Positions 1 to 7,932 of a stretch of DNA of 36,577 bases are shown here, piece by piece. This DNA comes from Pseudomonas sp. AKS31 (GTDB lineage: Bacteria; Pseudomonadota; Gammaproteobacteria; Pseudomonadales; Pseudomonadaceae): contig NZ_JAMLFX010000001.1 in NCBI RefSeq assembly GCF_023634765.1, forward strand, positions 1,010,746-1,047,322, in the 5' to 3' direction. The translations under genes and the position numbers were made by a program. The notes below the pieces were generated by a model. It searched no databases. It was not told the DNA's origin and worked only from the letters and a program-made list of their open reading frames with translations. Within the stretch, counting starts at the first letter, position 1. Every line of letters starts with the position of its first letter.

Positions 1-1069
1 CCAGGCGGTAAGACAAGGTGATCTGGGACTTGGCCAACTGGCGCAGCACGGCGTTGGGGACCTTGATTTCAATAACGCTCGGCACGCTGGTCAAAGCAGT
101 GCCTTTTACTTCCAGATCAATCGGCGCGCCTTCGACCGGCGTGCCCTTGATCTGGATGAACGGGATGTCGCCGATTTTGAACTTGCTCGTATCCGTGGCA
201 ATAACTTGCACGGTGCCGTTGGCGTCGCCCAGTTGGTCGACGTCCAGCACATTGTTTACTGTTTCCTTGAGCAACGGCGCACCCAGCCGGGTTGCATCCA
301 CCGCCACCTCTATGCGCTGCTCGGGGCTCCAGTCCCTGGAGCGGTTGAAGACGCAGTCGTACACCTCGAACACCACGGCCACGCCGGGCGCATCACCGGC
401 CTCAACGATGATCTCTTTGGTGATGGTGATGATGATCGGCGCGTTGCCTTCGGCCTGCTCCTGAGTCAGCGGCTCGCTGAGTACGAAGATCCCACCCCAA
501 CTCACGCGACAAATATCGCCGGCCGCGGCGTAGGGATAGGGCGGTGTGCCATCGGCCTTGCCAATGCTGATCGGCACGCCGTCCTTGACGTTCTCCTCGT
601 GGATGCCGCCGTCAACGATCTCCTGGGGAATGATCATGATCAGCTTGGAATGTCCGCCGTCACCGTTGTCATCATCGCCGCCCGGGCGCGTCAGCTTGAC
701 CAGCACCTGCATCACTTCGGACGGTTCATCCTTGCTCGCGCCCAGTAACCTGACGGAATAGGACACCGCAAACTCGCCATCGACCATGTGCCGGGGAGGC
801 ACGAACATGCGCAGTTGCGTCTTGACTTCGTCCTTGTTGACGGTCTCCACCCAGACGTTCTGCCCGGTGCCCCAAAAGACCGTCAACCTGTCGCCTTCGG
901 CCATGTTGCCCCACGGCCCCGCCTGGCAAAGCAGGCCATGAAGCGGAAAGTTGTCCAGCGCCGCGGCGATGTTGATGCCCCAGACATCGGGATTCGTCGA
1001 CACCGGGTCTTTGCTGCGACCGGGGATGCCGAGTTCTTCGAGGAGCATAGGTTCGATGGGGTTGGACAT
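1..1069 (-). CDS. Unrecognised multi-domain beta-rich protein, N-terminal part (runs off left edge)
   Basis: An uninterrupted minus-strand frame of 356 codons starts at ATG 1069 and is still open at position 1, so the C-terminus is missing. A GGAG ribosome site lies 8 bases before the ATG. There is no signal peptide or membrane segment. The visible part looks like three loosely similar units of about 116-125 residues. Each has a Gly-Asp pair (residues 59-60, 184-185, 300-301), a strand-rich stretch with FWG or SWGG after the first two, a V-P or I-T-I segment, and a closing strand such as SYSV, FEVYD or SYRL. An acidic Gly/Asp linker sits near residues 130-139. Tandem Ig-like or other beta-sandwich domains are my inference; I do not recognise the family. 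It is divergent from flhA and downstream of a LuxR-box-like palindrome, so regulation by cell density or a plant signal is possible. Confidence 0.82.
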   Translation of the reverse strand, partial: MSNPIEPMLLEELGIPGRSKDPVSTNPDVWGINIAAALDNFPLHGLLCQAGPWGNMAEGDRLTVFWGTGQNVWVETVNKDEVKTQLRMFVPPRHMVDGEFAVSYSVRLLGASKDEPSEVMQVLVKLTRPGGDDDNGDGGHSKLIMIIPQEIVDGGIHEENVKDGVPISIGKADGTPPYPYAAAGDICRVSWGGIFVLSEPLTQEQAEGNAPIIITITKEIIVEAGDAPGVAVVFEVYDCVFNRSRDWSPEQRIEVAVDATRLGAPLLKETVNNVLDVDQLGDANGTVQVIATDTSKFKIGDIPFIQIKGTPVEGAPIDLEVKGTALTSVPSVIEIKVPNAVLRQLAKSQITLSYRL

Positions 1070-1127
1070 GGCGAGGACTCCGTGGCGGGAAGATGACGGA
1101 GTGATTGAACGGCTAAACGGCAGAATG

Positions 1128-1153
1128 CGCACCTGTCAGATCTGACAGGTGCG
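1128..1153. promoter_or_regulatory. Perfect 26-bp palindrome resembling a LuxR-type (lux) box
   Basis: The two 13-base halves are exact reverse complements. The inner 20 bases (1131-1150) read ACCTGT-N8-ACAGGT, the same outer hexamers and spacing as the classic Vibrio fischeri lux box. The centre lies 71-72 bases from the ATG of the minus-strand gene, so a transcription start about 42 bases from the centre would leave a leader of about 30 bases, which suits a LuxR activator overlapping the -35 region. A weak -10 candidate, TTCAAT on the minus strand, lies at 1104-1109. A transcription-terminating hairpin is unlikely because no T-run follows on either side. The stretch up to flhA also holds a degenerate REP fragment at 1216-1231. 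Confidence 0.7.
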
Positions 1154-1289
1154 TAGGAGGATCCGACGAGCGGTTGTTTGTATCGCTGCTTGAGCGATGG
1201 GGAGTCTTTGAAGAAGCCTTCGCGAGCAGGCCATCCCGGTCAGCCGAAAACTCATGGTTGACCCCCTCTGTTTCAATCCTTGGCAAAAG

Positions 1290-1306
1290 TTGGAAAGCTT
1301 CTTGCA
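1290..1306 (+). promoter_or_regulatory. Sigma-54 (RpoN) promoter of flhA
   Basis: The sequence TTGGAAAGCTTCTTGCA has the invariant GG (1292-1293) and GC (1304-1305) exactly 12 bases apart, the -24/-12 spacing of RpoN promoters. Start of transcription would be near 1317, about 50 bases before the GTG of flhA. In Pseudomonas, flhA belongs to the flagellar genes under RpoN and the activator FleQ, which agrees with this site. No FleQ site was assigned. Confidence 0.75.
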
Positions 1307-1367
1307 GTACCCGCCGTGAGCCCGCTCTGGGCGTCAAAAGTTTGCTTTAAAGGAACGGGGAAAACCG

Positions 1368-3497
1368 GTGGATCGCTCTCAGTTATTCAACACTGCTCGC
1401 ACAAACGTTGCCGACCTCAGTCGAGGCAATCTGGGCGTGCCGTTGTTGCTGCTGGTCATGCTGGCGATGATGATGTTGCCGGTGCCGCCGTTCCTGCTCG
1501 ACGTGTTCTTCACCTTCAACATTGCCCTGTCGATCGTCGTCCTGCTGGTTTGCGTGTACGCGCTGCGGCCGCTGGATTTCGCCGTGTTCCCGACGATTCT
1601 GCTGGTCGCGACGTTGCTGCGGCTGGCGTTGAACGTGGCCTCGACGCGGGTGGTGATGCTCCACGGTCAGGACGGCCACGCCGCCGCCGGTAAGGTGATT
1701 CAGGCCTTCGGTGAGGTGGTGATCGGCGGTAACTACGTGGTCGGTATCGTGGTCTTCGCGATTCTGATGATCATCAACTTCGTCGTAGTGACCAAGGGTG
1801 CCGGGCGGATTTCCGAGGTGAGCGCGCGCTTCACCCTCGATGCGATGCCCGGCAAACAAATGGCGATCGACGCTGACCTCAACGCCGGCCTGATCGACCA
1901 GAACCAGGCCAAGATGCGCCGTCAGGAAGTCGCCCAAGAGGCCGAGTTCTACGGTTCGATGGACGGTGCCAGCAAGTTCGTCCGCGGTGACGCCATCGCC
2001 GGCCTGCTGATTCTGTTCATCAACCTCATCGGCGGTATGGCCGTCGGTATCTTCCAGCACAACATGAGCTTCGGCGATGCGGGCAAGGTTTACGCCTTGC
2101 TGACCATCGGTGACGGTTTGGTGGCGCAATTGCCATCACTGTTGTTATCGACAGCGGCGGCGATCATGGTGACCCGTGCTTCCGGTTCGGAAGACATGGG
2201 CAAACAGATCAATCGTCAGATGTTCGCCTCGCCGAAAGCGCTGGCGGTGGCGGCTGGTCTGATGGCGGTCATGGGCCTGGTGCCGGGCATGCCGCACTTC
2301 TCGTTCCTGAGCATGGCTGCGCTGGCCGCTGGCGGCGCGTACCTGTTCTGGAAAAAGCAGAACGTCGCTAAAGTCGTGGCGTTGGAAGAGGTCAAGCGCC
2401 AGCAGGATTTGCTGCCGTCGCCGGCCCGCGCCATGGAAACCAAAGAGCTGGGCTGGGACGACGTGACGCCGATCGACATGATCGGTCTGGAAGTCGGTTA
2501 TCGCCTGATTCCATTGGTCGATCGCAACCAGGGCGGGCAATTGCTGGCGCGGATCAAGGGCGTGCGCAAGAAGCTCTCGCAGGATCTGGGTTTCCTGATG
2601 CCGACCGTGCACATCCGCGACAACCTCGACCTGGCGCCAAGCGCCTATCGCCTAACGCTGATGGGGGTGATCCTCGCCGAAGCCGAGATCTATCCGGATC
2701 GCGAACTGGCGATCAACCCGGGCCAGGTGTACGGCACGCTCAACGGTATCAACGCCAAAGATCCGGCTTTCGGCCTGGAGGCGGTGTGGATCGAAATCAG
2801 CCAGCGTGCCCAGGCACAATCGCTCGGTTACACCGTGGTCGACGCCAGCACCGTGGTTGCGACCCACTTGAACCAGATTCTGTACAAGCACTCCAGCGAG
2901 CTGATCGGCCACGAAGAAGTGCAGCAACTCATGCAATTGCTGGCCAAAAGCTCGCCGAAACTGGCAGAAGAGCTGGTGCCGGGCGTGGTCACGTTGTCGC
3001 AGTTGCTCAAAGTGCTGCAAGCGCTGCTCGCCGAACACGTGCCGGTGCGCGATATCCGCAGCATTGCCGAAGCCATCGCCAACAACGCCGCGAAGAGTCA
3101 AGATACCGCCGCTTTGGTGGCTGCTGTGCGGGTCGGCGTATCGCGCGCCATCGTCCAAAGCATTGTAGGCACTGAGTCCGAGCTGCCTGTGATCACCTTG
3201 GAACCAAGGTTGGAACAAATATTGCTCAATAGTCTGCAGAAGGCAGGACAAGGCTCGGAAGAGGGCGTTCTGCTGGAGCCAAGCATGGCCGAGAAGCTGC
3301 AGCGTTCGCTCATCGAAGCGGCGCAGCGTCAGGAAATGCAAGGTCAGCCGGTGATCCTTTTGGTCGCTGGCCCGATCCGCGCGATGCTCTCGCGCTTTGG
3401 CCGCCTCGCCGTCCCTGGACTGCATGTGCTGGCCTACCAGGAAATACCGGACAACAAGCAAGTGACCATCGTTGCGACAGTAGGGCCCAACGGCTGA
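1368..3497 (+). CDS. flhA: Flagellar export gate protein FlhA
   Basis: FlhA is the large inner-membrane subunit of the flagellar type III export gate. It couples the proton gradient to export, and its cytoplasmic ring receives chaperone-substrate complexes. The 709 residues are the usual family length. The N-terminal half has eight predicted membrane segments beginning near residue 24 (for example VPLLLLVMLAMMMLPV). The FHIPEP signature is clear: SEVSARFTLDAMPGKQMAID in the cytoplasmic loop. The rest is the soluble FlhA-C domain. Translation starts at GTG 1368 after an AAAGGAACGGGG purine stretch. It heads a plus-strand flagellar/chemotaxis block and is followed after 11 bases by flhF. Confidence 0.97.
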   Translation: MDRSQLFNTARTNVADLSRGNLGVPLLLLVMLAMMMLPVPPFLLDVFFTFNIALSIVVLLVCVYALRPLDFAVFPTILLVATLLRLALNVASTRVVMLHGQDGHAAAGKVIQAFGEVVIGGNYVVGIVVFAILMIINFVVVTKGAGRISEVSARFTLDAMPGKQMAIDADLNAGLIDQNQAKMRRQEVAQEAEFYGSMDGASKFVRGDAIAGLLILFINLIGGMAVGIFQHNMSFGDAGKVYALLTIGDGLVAQLPSLLLSTAAAIMVTRASGSEDMGKQINRQMFASPKALAVAAGLMAVMGLVPGMPHFSFLSMAALAAGGAYLFWKKQNVAKVVALEEVKRQQDLLPSPARAMETKELGWDDVTPIDMIGLEVGYRLIPLVDRNQGGQLLARIKGVRKKLSQDLGFLMPTVHIRDNLDLAPSAYRLTLMGVILAEAEIYPDRELAINPGQVYGTLNGINAKDPAFGLEAVWIEISQRAQAQSLGYTVVDASTVVATHLNQILYKHSSELIGHEEVQQLMQLLAKSSPKLAEELVPGVVTLSQLLKVLQALLAEHVPVRDIRSIAEAIANNAAKSQDTAALVAAVRVGVSRAIVQSIVGTESELPVITLEPRLEQILLNSLQKAGQGSEEGVLLEPSMAEKLQRSLIEAAQRQEMQGQPVILLVAGPIRAMLSRFGRLAVPGLHVLAYQEIPDNKQVTIVATVGPNG

Positions 3498-3508
3498 GGT
3501 AGTGGTTT

Positions 3509-4849
3509 ATGCAAGTTAAGCGTTTCTTTGCCGCCGATATGCGTCAGGCCATGAAGCTGGTTCGTGATGAGCTGGGCGCTGATGCGGCCATCATTGGCAA
3601 CCGCCGCATTGCCGGCGGTGTCGAGTTGACGGCGGCACTGGATTACAAATTGTCGGCGCTGGCGCCACGGGTTCCGAACATGGAACTCGAAGACGAGCTG
3701 CGCAAGACCCAGTCGCGCATCGTCACCGCCCAGGCTGAGCTGAGCCTGCGTGGCGAAGCCGACGGCAATAGCAATCGCCAGATCTTTGCCGGGCTGCCGT
3801 TGACCGCCGGCCTGCCGCTGACCGCCGCTGAACCGCTGACCGAACCGACTTACGCCGCTCCGGCGCGCCCGGCTCCGGTCCCTGCGCAGTCCTCCGGCGG
3901 TGTCGATCCGCGTGCACTGGATTCGATGCGTTTTGAATTGAACAGCCTGCGCGAGCTGATGGAAGTTCAGCTCGGCACCCTGGCCTGGAATCAGCTGCAA
4001 GGCAGCCGTCCGGCGCAAGCCAACCTGTATCGCCGTCTGCAACGTATCGGCCTGTCCGGCCCGTTGTCGCGCGATCTGCTGGCGATGATCACCGATATCG
4101 AAGAACCGCGTCAGGCCTGGCGCATGCTGCTGGCGCACCTGGCACGGATGATTGCCGTACCGGAAGTCGAGCCACTGGAAGAGGGCGGTGTGATTGCCAT
4201 GGTCGGCCCGGCCGGCATGGGCAAGACCACTACGCTGGCCAAACTTGCCGCGCGTTATGTGCTGAAATACGGCGCGCAGAACGTCGCGCTGGTGAGCATG
4301 GACAGCTTCCGCATCGGCGCTCAGGAACAACTGAAGACCCTGGGCCGCATTCTCAACGTGCCAGTGACCCACGTTGATCCGGGCCAATCGCTGGTGCAAG
4401 CGCTGGACCCATTGCTGCGCAAACGCGTGGTGCTGATCGATACCGCCGGCCTGCAAGCCAGCGATCCAGCCCTGCGCATGCAGCTCGAAAGTCTGGCCGG
4501 GCGCGGCATTCGTGCAAAAAATTATCTGGTCTTGGCAACCACCAGCCAGAAACAGGTTCTAACCGCCGCTTATCACAGTTACAAGCGTTGCGGGCTTGCC
4601 GGCTGCATCCTGACTAAACTGGATGAAACGGCCAGCCTTGGCGAAGTGTTGAGCCTGGCGATCAGTCATGAATTGCCGGTCGCGTACCTGACCGATGGCC
4701 CACGGATTCCGGATGATCTGCATCTGCCGCGCCGTCATCAACTGGTCAGCCGCGCCGTCAGCGTGCAAATGCAGGAAGAACCCAGCGAAGAAGCCATGGC
4801 TGACATGTTCGCTGATATCTATCACAGCCCGACCAAGCAGGTAGGCTGA
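3509..4849 (+). CDS. flhF: Flagellar SRP-type GTPase FlhF
   Basis: FlhF is a GTPase of the signal recognition particle class that marks the cell pole where the flagellum is built. The 446-residue protein has an N-terminal basic region (MQVKRFFAADMRQAMKLV), a Pro/Ala-rich variable stretch near residues 100-135, and a C-terminal NG domain. The P-loop GPAGMGKTTTLAKLAARY starts near residue 233. Further GTPase motifs are VLIDTAGL and TKLDE. It works with FleN, encoded downstream: FlhF promotes and FleN restrains flagellar assembly. The ATG at 3509 lies 11 bases past flhA, suggesting one transcript. Confidence 0.97.
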   Translation: MQVKRFFAADMRQAMKLVRDELGADAAIIGNRRIAGGVELTAALDYKLSALAPRVPNMELEDELRKTQSRIVTAQAELSLRGEADGNSNRQIFAGLPLTAGLPLTAAEPLTEPTYAAPARPAPVPAQSSGGVDPRALDSMRFELNSLRELMEVQLGTLAWNQLQGSRPAQANLYRRLQRIGLSGPLSRDLLAMITDIEEPRQAWRMLLAHLARMIAVPEVEPLEEGGVIAMVGPAGMGKTTTLAKLAARYVLKYGAQNVALVSMDSFRIGAQEQLKTLGRILNVPVTHVDPGQSLVQALDPLLRKRVVLIDTAGLQASDPALRMQLESLAGRGIRAKNYLVLATTSQKQVLTAAYHSYKRCGLAGCILTKLDETASLGEVLSLAISHELPVAYLTDGPRIPDDLHLPRRHQLVSRAVSVQMQEEPSEEAMADMFADIYHSPTKQVG

Positions 4850-4856
4850 GGTATTC

Positions 4857-4964
4857 ATGAACAGTTTTTGTACCTACATCGATGGTCTGCCATGCATTGT
4901 TCCGATCGGGAACGCGCAGCCAGTAATGTGGCCTCCGTCTATGCAAGACAAGGTAAAGAAATAA
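4857..4964 (+). CDS. Possible 35-residue leader ORF between flhF and fleN
   Basis: An ATG at 4857 is preceded by GAGG at ideal spacing (GAGG, 5 bases, ATG) just after the flhF stop. The frame runs 35 codons to TAA at 4962-4964, and fleN starts after a single base. It therefore fills the whole flhF-fleN gap. The product, beginning MNSFCTYIDGLPCIVP, has no recognisable domain and contains two cysteines. By contrast fleN has only a weak, distant ribosome site, so translational coupling of fleN to this frame is plausible. Whether it is really translated is not known; chance is possible at this length. Confidence 0.4.
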   Translation: MNSFCTYIDGLPCIVPIGNAQPVMWPPSMQDKVKK

Positions 4965-4965
4965 C

Positions 4966-5796
4966 ATGGGCAGCATGCATCCCGTACAGGTGATCGCGGT
5001 GACCGGCGGCAAAGGTGGCGTCGGCAAGACTAACGTGTCAGTGAACTTGTCGCTGGCGCTGGCAGAGCTTGGCCGTCGGGTCATGCTGCTGGACGCCGAC
5101 CTCGGTCTGGCGAACGTTGACGTATTGTTGGGGCTGACCCCTAAACGCACGCTGGCCGACGTCATCGAAGGTCGTTGCGAGTTGCGCGACGTGCTGTTGC
5201 AAGGCCCCGGTGGCATCCGCATCGTGCCGGCGGCGTCCGGCACGCAAAGCATGGTGCACCTGAGCCCGGCGCAACATGCCGGCCTGATTCAGGCGTTCAG
5301 CGACATCGGCGACAATCTCGACGTATTGGTGATCGACACCGCTGCGGGTATTGGTGACTCGGTAGTCAGTTTTGTGCGCGCCGCGCAAGAAGTGTTGCTG
5401 GTGGTCTGCGATGAGCCGACTTCCATTACCGACGCCTACGCGCTGATCAAATTGCTCAACCGCGATTACGGCATGAACCGCTTCCGCGTCCTCGCCAACA
5501 TGGCGCAGAGCCCGCAGGAAGGGCGCAACCTGTTCGCCAAGTTGACCAAGGTCACGGATCGCTTCCTTGACGTGGCCCTACAATACGTCGGCGCCGTGCC
5601 TTACGACGAAAGCGTGCGTAAAGCGGTGCAGAAGCAGCGCGCGGTGTACGAAGCCTTTCCGCGTTCCAAGTGCGCGCTGGCGTTCAAGGCGATTGCGCAG
5701 AAGGTCGATACCTGGCCGCTGCCCGCCAACCCGCGTGGCCACCTTGAGTTTTTCGTCGAGCGCCTCGTGCAGCAAACGGCAGGGCCCGTGCTATGA
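4966..5796 (+). CDS. fleN: Flagellar number regulator FleN (FlhG), MinD/ParA-type ATPase
   Basis: FleN is a MinD-like ATPase that binds the master activator FleQ and keeps polar flagella to the normal number. The 276 residues match the family. The deviant Walker A motif KGGVGKT lies at residues 16-22, followed by LLDADLGLANVDVLLG and the Walker B-like VIDTAAG. The start at ATG 4966 gives MGSMHPVQVIAVTGGKGG, as I recall for the P. aeruginosa protein, which carries a few extra N-terminal residues. The stop overlaps the fliA start by four bases (ATGA), so the two are probably translationally coupled. Confidence 0.97.
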   Translation: MGSMHPVQVIAVTGGKGGVGKTNVSVNLSLALAELGRRVMLLDADLGLANVDVLLGLTPKRTLADVIEGRCELRDVLLQGPGGIRIVPAASGTQSMVHLSPAQHAGLIQAFSDIGDNLDVLVIDTAAGIGDSVVSFVRAAQEVLLVVCDEPTSITDAYALIKLLNRDYGMNRFRVLANMAQSPQEGRNLFAKLTKVTDRFLDVALQYVGAVPYDESVRKAVQKQRAVYEAFPRSKCALAFKAIAQKVDTWPLPANPRGHLEFFVERLVQQTAGPVL

Positions 5797-6533
5797 CCGC
5801 AAGCGGTATGAACTACTACAAGAAGTCGGCACGTGACGCGCAGTACGAGCTGATCGAGCGTTACGCGCCACTGGTCAAACGCATTGCCTACCACTTGCTG
5901 GCACGCTTGCCGGCGAGTGTGCAGGTCGAAGACCTGATCCAGGCCGGGATGATCGGCCTGCTCGAAGTCTCGACCAAATATGACGCCAGCAAAGGCGCCA
6001 GTTTCGAAACGTACGCGGGCATACGAATCCGCGGCGCGATGCTCGACGAAGTGCGCAAAGGGGATTGGGCGCCACGCTCGGTTCACCGCAATACCCGTAT
6101 GGTCAGCGACGCAATTCGCTCAATTGAAGCTAAAACCGGCCGTGATGCTAAAGATCACGAGGTTGCGGCCGAACTCCAATTGAGTCTCGACGATTACTAC
6201 GGGATTTTGAATGACACCTTGGGCAGTCGCCTGTTCAGTTTCGACGACCTGTTGCAGGACGGCGAACACGAAGGGCTGCACGAGGATGGCGCGAGTGCTC
6301 ATATGGAGCCGTCACGCGATCTGGAAGATGAACGCTTCCAGGCAGCGCTGGCGGACGCGATTGCCAATTTGCCGGAGCGTGAGCGACTGGTGTTGGCGCT
6401 GTACTACGACGAAGAGCTGAACCTCAAGGAGATCGGTGAAGTCCTTGGCGTCAGTGAATCGCGGGTCAGCCAGTTACACAGCCAGTGCGCGGCCCGTTTG
6501 CGGGGGCGTTTGGGGGAGTGGCGAGCGCGCTGA
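5793..6533 (+). CDS. fliA: Flagellar sigma factor FliA (sigma-28)
   Basis: FliA directs RNA polymerase to late flagellar and chemotaxis promoters and is held in check by FlgM until the hook is finished. The 246-residue protein has sigma-70 family regions in order: region 2 with LIERYAPLVKRIAYHL and DLIQAGMIGLLE (residues about 21-55), region 3 in the middle, and region 4 with LNLKEIGEVLGVSESRVSQL near the C-terminus, the helix-turn-helix that reads the -35 element. It starts within the last codons of fleN. About 150 bases of untranslated DNA follow before cheY. Confidence 0.97.
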   Translation: MTASGMNYYKKSARDAQYELIERYAPLVKRIAYHLLARLPASVQVEDLIQAGMIGLLEVSTKYDASKGASFETYAGIRIRGAMLDEVRKGDWAPRSVHRNTRMVSDAIRSIEAKTGRDAKDHEVAAELQLSLDDYYGILNDTLGSRLFSFDDLLQDGEHEGLHEDGASAHMEPSRDLEDERFQAALADAIANLPERERLVLALYYDEELNLKEIGEVLGVSESRVSQLHSQCAARLRGRLGEWRAR

Positions 6534-6535
6534 AG

Positions 6536-6553
6536 GCAGTGTGGGGACACTGC
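6536..6553 (+). other. Small hairpin after fliA in a 154-base non-coding gap
   Basis: The sequence gcagtgt-gggg-acactgc forms a perfect 7-bp stem with a 4-base loop two bases past the fliA stop. There is no T-run, so it is not a convincing intrinsic terminator; it may stabilise the fliA 3' end. The rest of the gap to 6687 contains GCCGATTG at 6626-6633, which resembles a sigma-28 -10 element, but no good -35 partner is visible, so a FliA promoter for cheY is only a weak possibility. Confidence 0.35.
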
Positions 6554-6687
6554 GAACGAGGCTGGTGCGGTGATGAACGGCACCGGTCTTGCTCTGTTGT
6601 GCTCCAGACAGTCTTCGAGTGCTGCGCCGATTGATTGAAGTGGCGCGTCCAGGTGCTGGGCGCGTTTAAGACTGCTTGGAGGTCGAA

Positions 6688-7071
6688 TTGAACAAAGACA
6701 TGAAAATCCTCATCGTTGATGACTTCTCAACGATGCGGCGGATCATCAAGAACCTGCTGCGTGATCTTGGGTTCACCAACACCGTCGAGGCTGACGATGG
6801 CACCACTGCCATTCCAGTGCTCAACAGCGGCAGCATCGACTTTCTGGTAACGGACTGGAACATGCCGGGCATGACCGGTATCGACCTGCTGCGCCATGTG
6901 CGTGCCGATGAAAAACTCAAGCACCTGCCAGTCTTGATGGTCACGGCTGAAGCCAAGCGCGAGCAGATCATTGAAGCCGCCCAGGCCGGTGTAAACGGCT
7001 ACGTAGTCAAACCTTTCACGGCTCAGGCGTTGAAAGACAAAATCGAGAAGATTTTCGAACGCATCGGCTGA
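6688..7071 (+). CDS. cheY: Chemotaxis response regulator CheY
   Basis: CheY is the single-domain receiver that, once phosphorylated by CheA, binds the flagellar motor switch and alters rotation. With the TTG start at 6688 it has 127 residues. The acidic pair is D11-D12, the phosphoacceptor is D56 in VTDWNMPG, and YVVKPF carries the conserved lysine. I chose TTG 6688 because GGAGG (6678-6682) lies five bases before it and MNKDMKILIVDD aligns with the N-terminus of E. coli CheY (MADKELKFLVVDD). The ATG at 6700, 17 bases from that site, would give 123 residues and may be the annotated start elsewhere. cheZ follows after 18 bases. Confidence 0.95.
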   Translation: MNKDMKILIVDDFSTMRRIIKNLLRDLGFTNTVEADDGTTAIPVLNSGSIDFLVTDWNMPGMTGIDLLRHVRADEKLKHLPVLMVTAEAKREQIIEAAQAGVNGYVVKPFTAQALKDKIEKIFERIG

Positions 7072-7089
7072 TGAACGCGCGGGGGAGCT

Positions 7090-7878
7090 ATGGAGCATAA
7101 CGAATCTTCACAGGGCGATTTCGAATCGACCCTGAAAAAACACGCGGTCGAACTGGTCGAAAGCCTTGAAAAAGGCAGGTTCGGCGACGCTGTGCAACTG
7201 ATCCATGAGCTCAATCAGACCCGTGACCGCGGCCTGTACCAGGAAGTGGGCAAGCTCACACGTGAACTGCACAGTGCGATCGTCAACTTCCAGATCGATC
7301 CGCACATGCCACAGGCCGAGGAAGTGTCGCAAATCACCGACGCCACTGAACGCCTGGGCTATGTGGTCAAGCTGACGGAAGCCGCGGCCAACCGCACCAT
7401 GGATCTGGTGGAAAGCGCCACGCCGGTGGTCAACAGTCTGGCTGATGAAGCGCAGACCTTGAGCGCCGATTGGGGGCGTTTCATGCGTCGCGAGGTCGGG
7501 GCTGAAGAGTTCCGCGAACTGGCGCGCCGGGTCGACGGTTTTCTGTCACGCAGCAGCACGGACAACCGTGCAGTGTCGAGCAATCTCAACGACATCCTGC
7601 TGGCCCAGGATTACCAGGACCTGACCGGTCAGGTGATCAAGCGGGTGACCCAACTGGTCACCGAAGTCGAAAGCAATTTGCTCAAACTCGTGCTCATGGC
7701 CAGTCAGGTCGACCGCTTTGCGGGCATCGAACATGACCGCGCCGCGATGCTTGCAGAAAAAGATCCACAAAAACATCTCTCGCAGGGTGAAGGTCCGCAG
7801 ATTCATGCCGATAAACGAGAAGACGTTGTGTCCGGTCAGGACGATGTGGACGATTTGTTATCCAGCCTCGGATTCTAG
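7090..7878 (+). CDS. cheZ: CheY-P phosphatase CheZ
   Basis: CheZ removes phosphate from CheY and ends the motor signal. The 262-residue protein is mostly helical, as expected for the long CheZ hairpin dimer. The catalytic region contains LAQDYQDLTGQVIKRV (residues about 172-188), including the conserved Gln that assists hydrolysis. The last 13 residues, QDDVDDLLSSLGF, match the C-terminal CheY-binding helix of enteric CheZ. The start ATG 7090 follows GGGGGAG. A T-rich stretch of 54 bases separates it from cheA. Confidence 0.96.
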   Translation: MEHNESSQGDFESTLKKHAVELVESLEKGRFGDAVQLIHELNQTRDRGLYQEVGKLTRELHSAIVNFQIDPHMPQAEEVSQITDATERLGYVVKLTEAAANRTMDLVESATPVVNSLADEAQTLSADWGRFMRREVGAEEFRELARRVDGFLSRSSTDNRAVSSNLNDILLAQDYQDLTGQVIKRVTQLVTEVESNLLKLVLMASQVDRFAGIEHDRAAMLAEKDPQKHLSQGEGPQIHADKREDVVSGQDDVDDLLSSLGF

Positions 7879-7932
7879 TGTTTTGGAATTTTAGGTTTTT
7901 TGGGTTTTTAGACCTGTAGGAGCACCCCATTA

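Noticed and set aside
1113..1337. A 74-codon minus-strand frame in the flhA upstream region
   Set aside because: It overlaps the sigma-54 promoter and the palindrome, has no ribosome site of note and no recognisable protein sequence.
3434..4456. A 340-codon minus-strand frame opposite flhF
   Set aside because: Shadow of the FlhF frame, rich in Gln/His/Arg and lacking any motif.
6626..6633. GCCGATTG upstream of cheY as a FliA (sigma-28) promoter
   Set aside because: The -10-like sequence lacks a convincing TAAA-type -35 at the right distance, so it was not listed as a promoter.
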